Assembly: GCA_947561585.1 (NCBI GenBank)
Contig: CANNZV010001179.1
Span: 62,001 to 126,000, forward strand
Direction: 5' to 3'
DNA from: Caprella mutica
Lineage: Eukaryota; Arthropoda; Malacostraca; Amphipoda; Caprellidae
DNA: 64,000 nt
Positions 54,935 through 64,000 of this stretch are shown here, piece by piece. The stretch's first letter is position 1. Each line of letters opens with the position of its first letter. The notes under the pieces were generated by a model that searched no databases, was not told the DNA's origin, and was given only the letters and a program-made list of their open reading frames with translations. The translations under genes and the position numbers were made by a program.

Positions 54935-55092
54935 TACCCTCATGGCAGATATTGACTGCGTTAATACTGCACTGAATATGAACGCACATATTCATACTAT
55001 AAAATATGACGCGTTTAACGCATACATACTTTATATTATGAATGTGACGTTATTCGGCAGCAATATACCAGTCAATATATACCATGAGGGTA
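54935..55092. mobile_element. 158-bp MITE (TACCCTCATGG tips)
   Basis: Left TACCCTCATGGCAGATATTG and right CAATATATACCATGAGGGTA are inverted. Matching continues inward (CATATTCATACTATAAAATA with TTTATATTATGAATGTG). Short A-runs flank both sides. Non-coding. Confidence 0.7.
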
Positions 55093-55164
55093 AAAAATGA
55101 TCATAATGTCTATATAGCTAGTTGAATTAATGTGATTGACGTTTCAAGTTAGGGAAAAATTTAT

Positions 55165-55600
55165 TTAGGAGTTAACTGTCTGTTTCAGAACAAAAAAGGC
55201 CATACCGTTTAGCTACATCAAAAGGATATTAAATAGAAGAGACTGGAAGAATCAGTTAGAAAGAAAAGTGGCAATATAAACAATATCACCTACCATCCGT
55301 CAGTGACAATACTAATGAATGGAAAAAAAGCTACTCCGTGAATGCTGTCACTTAGCAAGGATTGTGACGAAAAGAGTCACAAGCACCTGTGGCTATGGAT
55401 TGAAGAAGGAGATGATGGGAAATGAAGCCTTCCTAATACAAAAACCTAAGAACTCGCAGTTGATGAATGTAACCTTGCGCTATTCTCCAAAACTGCAAGT
55501 AGCGTTAAAAAAATAAACATGGTAAAATAAAACATTCCCAATTACAACAGTTCGGGCTGAAGGGACACCATCCTCTTTTCCATTTACGATATAATAGACT
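55165..55600 (-). repeat. Repeat family C, full inverted copy
   Basis: Contains TGTCTGTTTCAGAAC, AAGCACCTGTGGCTATGGAT, CTTGCGCTATTCTCCAAAAC and TGCAAGTAGCGTTAAAAAAA, complements of the copies at 25350-26335. The 65-codon open frame here is the repeat. Confidence 0.55.
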
Positions 55601-55847
55601 GTAAAGAGTAGTGGTAAGGTTATAAAAGTAAAGTAGATAGCTTTAAAAATTTTACTGGTAAACTTAAGCTATGCATTGTAAATCTTACTTATATATTTTT
55701 CTTCCTAGCTGATTGTCAAAGTTTGTAAAATGAGTATCACTTGTTACTAATAATAAAAAATGTGACCATACTTACAAATATAAATTGGGAGAAGAGTAAG
55801 AGATTAGGTCGCCAACTGCCAACTTTGATAACGTGTTCCTTGGGGTT

Positions 55848-56152
55848 GTTCCCCCCCCCCCTGCTTTCTAATCCTTATTTACCTATATTATTTAATCCTT
55901 ATTGACACATTTATATTTCATTACTGATTAAACATAAAATATATGTATATCGGGGGGCGTGACGCCCCCCCCCCGAACCCCCCTGCCAGGTCATTGAACA
56001 ATCATAAATTGTGCAGTACAACAACCTACATTAGCAACTTTCAGTTATTTCTATCTAAGTAGTTCTTCATTTGTTTAACTAGGTAAATAAGGATTAAAAA
56101 AACAGGGGAGGGGGTTGACTCGTTACCGGGGGGGGGGGGGGGGGGGGGGGCT
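55848..56152. repeat. Inverted segments with long C and G tracts
   Basis: CTTTCTAATCCTTATTTACC at about 55864 and its near complement GGTAAATAAGGATT near 56080 form arms. A C-run stands outside the left arm (55850-55861), and a ~22-base G-run (56129-56150) stands outside the right arm. Between them are CGTGACGCCCCCCCCCC and TGCCAGGTCATTGAACAATC, which match (inverted) the right flank of the MITE at 957-1632. Confidence 0.5.
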
Positions 56153-56439
56153 TGTGACCTGGGGGACTCTTGACCGTACCCAGTTCCTCGGTACGTAGAG
56201 TGCTCAGGTGTGGGAGCGTATGCCACTTCCTCTATGTCCATCCCAATCGCCAGAATTCTATAGGGAAATTCAAATGGTTTCATGAACTGGTTTGAAATCG
56301 GGTCCGGAGAGTGTTTCTGAAAATTGATACGAACATTATAAACAATTCACTGAATAATTACATTTCGTGCTTATAATAGTATATTTATGTTCAACTAGAC
56401 AGCTGATATTGTTGTAATTAATCAACAGATGAATAATAA

Positions 56440-58308
56440 ATACTACAAAACTAACTAGGTACACCGCACTTCAAAACTAACTAGGTACACGCACTTCAAA
56501 ACTAACTAGGTACACCGCACTTCAAAACTAACTAGGTACACCGCACTTCAAAACTAACTAGGTACACCGCACTTCAAAACTAACTAGGTACACCGCACTT
56601 CAAAACTAACTAGGTACACCGCACTTCAAAACTAACTAGGTACACCGCACTTCAAAACTAACTAGGTACACCGCACTTCAAAACTAACTAGGTACACCGC
56701 ACTTCAAAACTAACTAGGTACACCGCACTTCAAAACTAACTAGGTAGCTACAGCGCACTTCAAAACTAACTAGCTACACTGTAGTTTAAAACTATCTAGG
56801 TACACTGCTCTCCAAAAGTAACTAGGTACACTGCTCTCCAAAAGTAACTAGGTACACTGCACTTCAAAAGTGACTAGGTACACTGCACTTCAAAAGTGAC
56901 TAGGTACACTGCACTTCAAAAGTGACTAGGTACACCGCAATTCAAAACCAACTAGATGCTCCGCACTTCAAAACCAACTAGATGCTCCGCACTTCAAAAC
57001 CAACTAGATGCTCCGCACTTCAAAACCAACTAGATGCTCCGCACTTCTAAACCAACTAGATGCTCCGCACTTCAAAACCAACTAGATGCTCCGCACTTCA
57101 AAACCAACTAGATGCTCCGCACTTCAAAACCAACTAGATGCTCCGCACTTCAAAGCTAACTAGGCACACTGTAGTTCCAAACTAACCAGGCACACTGTAG
57201 TTCCAAACTAACCAGGCACACTGTAGTTCCAAACTAACCAGGCACACTACACTTCAAAGCTAACTAGGTACACTGTAGTTCCAAACTAACTAGGTACACT
57301 GTAGTTCCAAACTAACCAGGCACACTGTAGTTCCAAACTAACCAGGCACACTGTAGTTCCAAACTAACCAGGCACACTGTAGTTCCAAACTAACCAGGCA
57401 CACTGTAGTTCCGAACTAACCAGGCACAATGCACTTCAAAGCTAACCAGGCACACTGCACTTCAAAGCTAACCAGGCACACTGCACTTCAAAGCTAACCA
57501 GGCACACTGCACTTCAAAGCTAACCAGGAACACTGCACTTCAAAGCTAACCAGGCACACTGCACTTCAAAGCTAACCAGGCACACTGCACTTCAAAGCTA
57601 ACCAGGCACACTGCACTTCAAAGCTAACCAGGCACACTGCACTTCAAAGCTAACCAGGCACACTGCACTTCAAAGCTAACCAGGCACACTACACTTCAAA
57701 GCTAACCAGGCACACTACACTTCAAAGCTAACCAGGCACACTACACTTCAAAGCTAACCAGGCACACTGCACTTCAAAGCTAACCAGGCACACTGCACTT
57801 CAAAACTAACCAGGCACACTGCACTTCAAAACTAACCAGGCACACTGCACTTCAAAACTAACCAGGCACACTGCACTTCAAAACTAACCAGGCACACTGC
57901 ACTTCAAAACTAACCAGGCACACTGCACTTCAAAACTAACCAGGCACACTGCACTTCAAAACTAACCAGGCACACTGCACTTCAAAACTAACCAGGCACA
58001 CTGCACTTCAAAACTAACCAGGCACACTGCACTTCAAAACTAACCAGGCACACTGCACTTCAAAACTAACCAGGCACACTGCACTTCAAAACTAACCAGG
58101 CACACTGCACTTCAAAACTAACCAGGCACACTGCACTTCAAAACTAACCAGGCACACTACACTTCAAAACTAACTAGGCACACTGCACTTCAAAACTAAC
58201 CAGGCACACTGCACTTCAAAACTAACCAGGCACACTACACTTCAAAACTAACCAGGCACACTGCACTTTAAAACTAACTAGTCACACTGCACCTCAAAGC
58301 TAACTAGT
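56440..58308 (+). repeat. 26-bp satellite, about 70 units
   Basis: The unit is AACTAACCAGGCACACTGCA plus CTTCAA with variants. Variants come in blocks: TAGGTACACCGCAC units (56455-56750), AGATGCTCCGCACTTC units (56948-57150), AGGCACACTGTAGTTCC units, AAGCTAACC units (57430-57780) and AAACTAACC units (57790-58280). It is not coding. A few units resume at 59555-59690 beyond the inserted element h. Confidence 0.9.
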
Positions 58309-58310
58309 TA

Positions 58311-59552
58311 GCGTCGGACCGGGTGGCTTTGCGCATTTTCCGCATACTTTGATATTACGAAAAAACTAGAAGTCACCAATCTGACTTTTTGTGTGCAGAT
58401 AGATGAAGGGTAGTCCTAGGTGCACACCAAGTTTCAACTCTTTAAGTTTGATAGAAAAAAAAGTTATCGAAAAACTGTGCGCAAAGATTGTGGGGATAAA
58501 CAGGGTGAATTTTGCCCACTTACCGGGTGTACTTGCGCACCGCGCAAATACACCCAATGTGAAACTGCGCAGTGCGCAAGTTCACCCTGTGTATAAACTG
58601 TGCATAGAAAATCTAACCCCGATATGCTATGCAACTGCCGTGAATCTGCCCCAATCTGCTGTGCAACTGCCCCTAATCTGCTGTGCAACTGCCCCTAATC
58701 TGCTGTGCAATTGCCGTGAGTCTGCTGTGCAATTGCCGTGAGTCTGCTGTGCAATTGCCGTGAGTCTGCTGTGCAATTGCCGTGAGTCTGCTGTGCAATT
58801 GCCGTGAGTCTGCTGTGCAATTGCCGTGAGTCTGCTGTGCAATTGCCGTGAGTCTGCTGTGCAATTGCCGTGAGTCTGCTGTGCAATTGCCGTGAGTCTG
58901 CTGTGCAATTGCCGTGAGTCTGCTGTGCAATTGCCGTGAGTCTGCTGTGCAATTGCCGTGAGGCTGCTGTGCAATTGCCGTGAGGCTGCTGTAGAATTGC
59001 CGTGAGGCTGCTGTGGAATTGCCGTGAGTTTGCTGTGGAATTAACGTGATATAGGAGTATCAGGGATGAATATCACAGGTTTATTAATGAATAAGAGCTC
59101 GTTAACTTTATTAATAAATGTGCGCAAGTCCACATGTGAATTAAAATATTCCCAGGGTGTTCTTGCACATCTAGTATATTGGTTATATCTCAATAATTTA
59201 TAATATTAAAATCATCTTACATGACGTTAATCTGTAGTAAATTATGTGTATCCAACTTAAATTGCAATCAAATTTGAGAATAATTATCAACACTACAGCA
59301 TATAGTTCGCGGAGATTAGATTCTAGTCCAAAATAATTATTTTGCTATAAAAAACATAGGTCTCTGTTTGAACATTTCGTATCTATACTTAATCTCTTAC
59401 GATTTTCGTGAAATTTATGGACTAGGGGGTTTAAGAGCTGTTCTTTCAAATGGTGTTGTCAGATTTGAATTATTTTGACGCATTCGCCGTCAATTACCGA
59501 TGCGCAACTTCACCCGGAATGTTGAGGTGCGCAAGGCCACCCGGTCTGACGC
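58311..59552. mobile_element. Element h: TA-flanked, GCGTC-tipped element in satellite
   Basis: The left TA-GCGTCGGACCGGGTGG and the right CCACCCGGTCTGACGC-TA are inverted tips (one extra base on the left). The element splits the 26-bp satellite. The word GGGTG-ACTTGCGCA recurs in both orientations at 58320, 58500, 58522, 58548, 58572, 59120, 59500 and 59530. It holds a 22-bp array (58626-59045). About 1.24 kb. No transposase. Same tip, TA flanks and size as element i. Confidence 0.7.
58626..59045 (+). repeat. 22-bp satellite within element h, ~19 units
   Basis: Unit GCCGTGAGTCTGCTGTGCAA plus TT. The first units (CCCCTAATCTGCTGTGCAAC) and last units (GAGGCTGCTGTGGAATT) differ, and the middle dozen are identical. 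Open frames across it on the minus strand are repeat artefacts. Confidence 0.9.
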
Positions 59553-59554
59553 TA

Positions 59555-59690
59555 TACTGCAGTTCAAAACTAACTAGGTACACTGCAGTTCAAAACTAAC
59601 TAGGCACACCGCAGTTCAAAGCTAACCAGGCCCACTGTAGTTCAAAGCTAACTAGGTACACTGTAGTTCAAAACTAGGTACACTTTAGGT
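59555..59690 (+). repeat. 26-bp satellite remnant
   Basis: About five units of ACTGCAGTTCAAAACTAACT type, the continuation of the array left of element h. Confidence 0.85.
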
Positions 59691-60949
59691 AATTGCAATA
59701 ACACAAAAATATTCTAACAAATGAAATTTATAGGTATTACACTGAGCAAGTAACACTTGTAAGAGTTCACTTCTAATGTTAGACAATGAATTGTTATATT
59801 GTCTATGACGTTAGGATGCATTATTGCATAGGTAGTATACTTGTATAAACACCTAGGCAACAATCACATATCATGAAGATCCTAAAGAACTAGGTAAATG
59901 TAAACTTTATAAATTAGTGGTAAATTTAACCACATATACCTACCTAGAACTAATATTTTTGGTGTCTTTAGCTTGAATATCATACTATAACTGGTATTGA
60001 ACTTGGTACTGGTATCAGTTACCAATATGGTATCAGTGCATCTCTAGTAAATTCCATTGTGTCAATTATTTTATTGAAGATAGAAAAGAGAGCTGAACTT
60101 ACCTAATACTTCATATTGAATAGCATCAAGTCCTCTTCATCATCTAAAGACATGTTATAGTTTGAACTGAATATCCTTGATTGTTGATACATACAATTTT
60201 TCTCAAACTTTTCCTCAAATTATTTTCCTTTTGGAATGTGTTGAAAAATTATATTCCTGAAAAGAAAAACATTAGTTTTGACATATATAACAAATTCAAC
60301 AACATATATAAAAATAGCCTAGTTAGTAACAATATCCAGAGGGAGCAATACAGATTATCATAAACAAACTCACAATTTGAGTTAGCTATGTATAATTTTT
60401 TAATAATGATCACACTCAGTATAAATATGAAAATTAACACAAGAACATAGGTAGATAACTGGTAGAACAGCAGTTATCTAAATAAATTGGAGTGATATAA
60501 GCCACTTCCATACAAGGCAATAAAAATTAAATTTCTATTTAATGTCCTAAACATGGAGTTTTAACGTGACAATATGGGGAAAATATGCATAAAATTCAAA
60601 TATCTATTAAATTTTCTTGGATTATCTGACCATTTGAGATACTTTGAAAAATATCTCATTGGTCAAAGGACTGAAAACAATGACACTGGTGAGTGAGCAA
60701 GGATTTAGACTCTGAATAATATTGTATATAATAACCACCCAGCATCATCTTTCTAAGTAAGTATGGCCATCATGATCAAATAACGGAACCATCTCTGAAC
60801 TATGACTTAAGCACTATTATCTACTCAATGCATTACCTTAAGTTGTAACAGGAGCATGCAATTAAAATTCTACACATGTTGCTAATAGAAGAATAGATGA
60901 GATAATTAAATAGGGGTGTAACATGTGTGAAAAAATAGTATCGTGTGTA
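59691..60949. other. Non-coding AT-rich DNA
   Basis: No gene recognised; short opposite-strand open frames near 60181-60440 are unsupported. Confidence 0.35.
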
Positions 60950-61456
60950 CCTTGCGTCAAAAAATAGTCACCTCCTGCGTCAAAAAATAGTCACCTGCGT
61001 CAAAAAATAGTCACTTCCTGCGTCAAAAATAGTCACCCTCCTGCGTCAAAAAATAGTCACCTCCTGCGTCAAAAAATAGTCACCTCCTGCGTCAAAAAAT
61101 AGTCACCCTCCTGCGTCAAAAAAATAGTCACCTCCTGCGTCAAAAAATAGTCACCTCCTGCGTCAAAAAATAGTCACCTCCTGCGTCAAAAAATAGTCAC
61201 CTCCTGCGTCAAAAAATAGTCACCTCCTGCGTCAAAAAATAGTCACCTCCTGCGTCAAAAATAGTCACCTCCTGCGTCAAAAAATAGTCACCTCCGCGTC
61301 AAAAAATAGTCACTCCTGCGTCAAAAAATAGTCACCTCCTGCGTCAAAAAACAGTCACCTCCTGCGTCAAAAAACAGTCACCTCCTGCGTCAAAAAACAG
61401 TCACCTCCTGCGTCAAAAAACAGTCACCTCCTGCGTCAAAAAATAGTCACCTCCTG
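60950..61456 (+). repeat. 23-bp satellite, ~21 units
   Basis: Unit CTGCGTCAAAAAATAGTCAC plus CTC. Several units carry indels (one C more, one A more, CTCC shortened), and five adjacent late units have ACAGTCAC instead of ATAGTCAC. Related to the 20-bp array at 61816. Confidence 0.9.
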
Positions 61457-61590
61457 AGTCCAGGGGAACATAGGAATTAATTCAAAATTTTAAGCAAATT
61501 AGGACATATCTGAATTTTGACCTCTTGAAATTTAAGCCAATTAATTGGCTTTAACTGACATACTCTGTAACCCAGTCTGCAAAAGATGCA
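61457..61590 (+). repeat. Copy of the GAGCCAAA-type repeat edge
   Basis: GGGAACATAGGAATTAATTC and CAATTAATTGGCTTTAACTG match the segment near 18465-18590 in insert A, same orientation. Confidence 0.5.
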
Positions 61591-61676
61591 TGAAGTTGTG
61601 AAATTTATCCGGTGACTATTAGGGCCTTGAAATTAGTGTCTTGAATTATCTGGTGACAATTTCTTAATCAATACCT

Positions 61677-62900
61677 ATGTTTACATGTAATTATTGGAGT
61701 GTTTTGAGATTTCTGGCCATTTTAGAGAAATTTGAGAATCTTTTGGAAATAATTGCTCTAAAAATTGAATATTTGATGACTGATTGTGCATGTTTTGCAG
61801 ACTGGTTTGTAACATGGAAGAAAAGCGACCTCCGTCAAAGAAAAAATTACCTCCGTCAAAGAAAAGCGACCTCCGTCAAAGAAACGCGACCTCCGTCAAA
61901 GAAACGCGACCTCCGTCAAAGAAACGCGACCTCCGTCAAAGAAACGCGACCTCCGTCAAAGAAACGCGACCTCCGTCAAAGAAACGCGACCTCCGTCAAA
62001 GAAAAGCGACCTCCGTCAAAGAAACGCGACCTCCGTCAAAGAAAAGCGACCTCCGTCAAAGAAAAGCGACCTCCGTCAAAGAAAAGCGACCTCCGTCAAA
62101 GAAAAGCGACCTCCGTCAAAGAAACGCGACCTCCGTATAAGAAGAGCGACCTCCGTATAAGAAGAGCGACCTCCGTCAAAGAAGAGCGACCTCCGTCAAA
62201 GAAGAGCGACCTCCGTCAAAGAAGAGCGACCTCCGTCAAAGAAGAGCGACCTCCGTCAAAGAAGAGCGACCTCCGTCAAAGAAGAGCGACCTCCGTCAAA
62301 GAAGAGCGACCTCCGTCAAAGAAGAGCGACCTCCGTCAAAGAAGAGCGACCTCCGTCAAAGAAAAGCGACCTCCGTCAAAGAAAAGCAACCTCCGTCAAA
62401 GAAAAGCGACCTCCGTCAAAGAAAAGCGACCTCCGTCAAAGAAAAGCGACCTCCGTCAAAGAAAAGCGACCTCCGTCAAAGAAAAGCGACCTCCGTCAAA
62501 GAAAAGCGACCTCCGTCAAAGAAAAGCGACCTCCGTCAAAGAAAAGCGACCTCCGTCAAAGAAAAGCGACCTCCGTCAAAGAAAAGCGACCTCCGTCAAA
62601 GAAAAGCGACCTCCGTCAAAGAAAAGCGACCTCCGTCAAAGAAAAGCGACCTCCGTCAAAGAAAAGCGACCTCCGTCAAAGAAAAGCGACCTCCGTCAAA
62701 GAAAAGCGACCTCCGTCAAAGAAAAGCGACCTCCGTCAAAGAAAAGCGACCTCCGTCAAAGAAAAGCGACCTCCGTCAAAGAAAAGCGACCTCCGTCAAA
62801 GAAAAGCGACCTCCGTCAAAGAAAAGCGACCTCCGTCAGTCAAAGAAAGGTTTCTAGTGAAAGTAACCTAATTTTACTGCTCCATTTATCTAAATTTTAA
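61677..62900 (+). other. 407-codon open frame across the 20-bp satellite
   Basis: Starts at an ATG in unique sequence (about 45 codons). It then runs through the 20-bp array as a repeating 20-residue peptide (DLRQRKATSVKEKRPPSKKS), very basic, and ends in about 20 unique codons. It is open because the repeat unit has no stop in any plus-strand phase, so openness is no evidence for a gene. No domain, no clear promoter. Confidence 0.25.
61816..62840 (+). repeat. 20-bp satellite, ~51 units
   Basis: The unit is GACCTCCGTCAAAGAAAAGC. Variants are grouped: AAACGC units mostly at 61880-62030, AAGAGC units at 62150-62350, and AAAAGC units elsewhere. Two adjacent units carry CGTATAAG near 62135-62160. 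Few indels occur, unlike the neighbouring 23-bp array. Confidence 0.95.
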
Positions 62901-63039
62901 AACTAAGTTGACTCTCTAAATATAGCTAGTGCCAAAATGTACATGAGAATAGGTACCTAAATATATTGAAACTGTCAAGATGCATCTTATATAATCTGAA
63001 TAATCTGCATCATGCCATGTTAAAGAGACTGGCAGATTG

Positions 63040-63130
63040 TTAGCCAATTTCAAGCCAAAATTTAAAGATTCTGAGACATGTCAATTTTGGCTCATTTTTT
63101 TAAAATTTTAGGCCAAATTAACATGGGAAC
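63040..63130 (+). repeat. GAGCCAAA-type repeat copy
   Basis: TTTCAAGCCAAAATTTAAAG, TTGGCTCATTTTTTTAAAAT and AACATGGGAACATAGAAATT match segments near 18400-18485. Confidence 0.5.
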
Positions 63131-63160
63131 ATAGAAATTAAACTAAATCAAAACATTAAG

Positions 63161-63646
63161 TCCAGAGTGTAGGAACTGGTAACCTGTTCTTCAAAAAATC
63201 TTCTGTTTTGGCTTCTGTTCTCAGTGAAATTAATGCAAATATAGGAGAAAACTAAGGACTTTTCAGACTGTTATTACAGAAAATGTTAAAAATGTCCCAT
63301 ATTCTGTAGACTGGCAATGATTAAGCCAATTAGACATATCTGAGTTTTGACCTTTACAAATGTAAATTATTATGTAAGGCTGAGGGTCAATTAATTGGGA
63401 TCAACAGATTAACTGGCATATTTTGTATACAATAATACAGAGATCTCTTTTAATGATCAAAGTAAAATTCAGGTAAATAGATATAGCTTGTATAGGTACT
63501 AGCCAGTCTGCAGAATGCATGACATTTTAACATTTTCTGTGCAAACAATCAATAATTTCCTCCTACATTTACATGTATTTTACTGAGAACAGAAGTCAAA
63601 ATGTAGGATATCTTGAAGAACACTTTACCAGTTCCTGCATTCTGGA
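63161..63646. mobile_element. MITE B, full copy
   Basis: Left TCCAGAGTGTAGGAACTGGT and right ACCAGTTCCTGCATTCTGGA are inverted. The arms extend about 145 bp each, through GGCTTCTGTTCTCAGTGAAA / TACTGAGAACAGAAGTCAAA and CAGAAAATGTTAAAAATGTC / GACATTTTAACATTTTCTGT. The sibling in insert A is at 20786-21245. Confidence 0.7.
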
Positions 63647-63758
63647 TAGATCATAGGTAGGAATGAATTCAAAACTATTGAAGAAAATTCAATATACCTA
63701 GTTGTCAGTCAAGACTCTAGCGACTGCGAATATCTATCTCTCTGACTCAATTAATGTC

Positions 63759-63982
63759 CCAGTCTGTATTTCGTAGTAATTTTTTTTTGCCCTTTGAAAA
63801 TAATATTCTGGCAAAGTCAGTAGATTTTTATAGCCACTTATTCCAATAATCCTATGTTACCATTAATTTTTGGTGGATAAGTTAGAAAAAAGTTGCTGGA
63901 TCAGCCAAATAATAGAAATTTATGGTGGATTTTTTCAACTTTTAAAAAGTCAGTGGAATTTTGTGCCCCAAATACAGACTGG
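63759..63982 (+). mobile_element. MITE A, third copy
   Basis: CCAGTCTGTATTTCG at the left and CCCAAATACAGACTGG at the right; the interior TTATGGTGGATTTTTTCA and AAAGTCAGTGGAATTTTGTG matches 19387-19622. Confidence 0.7.
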
Positions 63983-64000
63983 TATAATGCCCAGACAGGC

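Noticed and set aside
58464..58974. Overlapping minus-strand open frames with a QLHSRLTAIAQQTHGNCTAD repeat
   Set aside because: They are translations of the 22-bp satellite; several phases are open and no unique domain is present.
56440..62840. Regular repeats resembling CRISPR arrays
   Set aside because: Units are contiguous or nearly so, with no unique spacers, and the context is eukaryotic; they are satellites.

Overview
The window looks like intergenic, heterochromatin-like DNA from an AT-rich animal genome, most likely an invertebrate. The evidence is eukaryotic: BEL/Pao, Ty3/Gypsy, DIRS-type and CR1/Jockey-like retroelements, many inverted-repeat MITEs, satellites, and a spliceosomal-type intron. 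I found no host gene, tRNA or rRNA that I could defend. Frequent TAGGTAGGTA-type runs resemble some insect genomes, but I would not name a species.

Layout. 1-3.3 kb: MITEs and hairpins. 4.1-6.5 kb: a minus-strand Ty3/Gypsy pol relic (RNase H and integrase) abutting a putative LTR. 7.5-28.7 kb: one minus-strand BEL/Pao element (gag, protease, RT, RNase H, integrase), split twice. A 10.8-kb element with ~185-bp terminal inverted repeats ('insert A', 17349-28172) cuts gag. A pair of inverted-repeat elements ('C' 10216-10512 and 'B' 10517-15589), each flanked by AATT, cuts pol. B holds a tyrosine-recombinase relic and a decayed repeat array. Insert A has no recognisable transposase and is filled with MITEs. 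31072-36481: a nearly complete DIRS-type retrotransposon. It has inverted terminal repeats, an internal complementary region that reproduces the circle junction, gag-like ORF1 with an apparent 573-bp intron, RT-RNase H, and a tyrosine recombinase in an overlapping frame. 37-41 kb: GC-rich repeats and a 1-kb palindrome. 43.2-47.6 kb: a minus-strand LINE inserted into a MITE whose uninterrupted copy lies at 26.7-27.2 kb.

47.9-53.2 kb holds nested DNA elements. A hAT-like element has a perfect 8-bp target duplication. It contains element 'a', which contains element 'i'. Next to it, element 'b' contains element 'c'. Elements a, b and c have ends built of repeated 12-18-bp words, with a shared terminal consensus. 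56.4-59.7 kb: a 26-bp satellite of about 70 units interrupted by element 'h', which shares its size class, TA flanks and GCGTC tip with 'i'. 61.0-62.8 kb: two related satellites of 23 and 20 bp; the 20-bp one is open in all three plus-strand frames. The right edge repeats MITEs also seen in insert A.

The retroelement genes would work together only within each element. The DIRS copy is the best preserved; the BEL, Gypsy and LINE copies carry frameshifts. The candidate undescribed systems are the word-terminated DNA element families (a/b/c and h/i) and the large TIR insert A.
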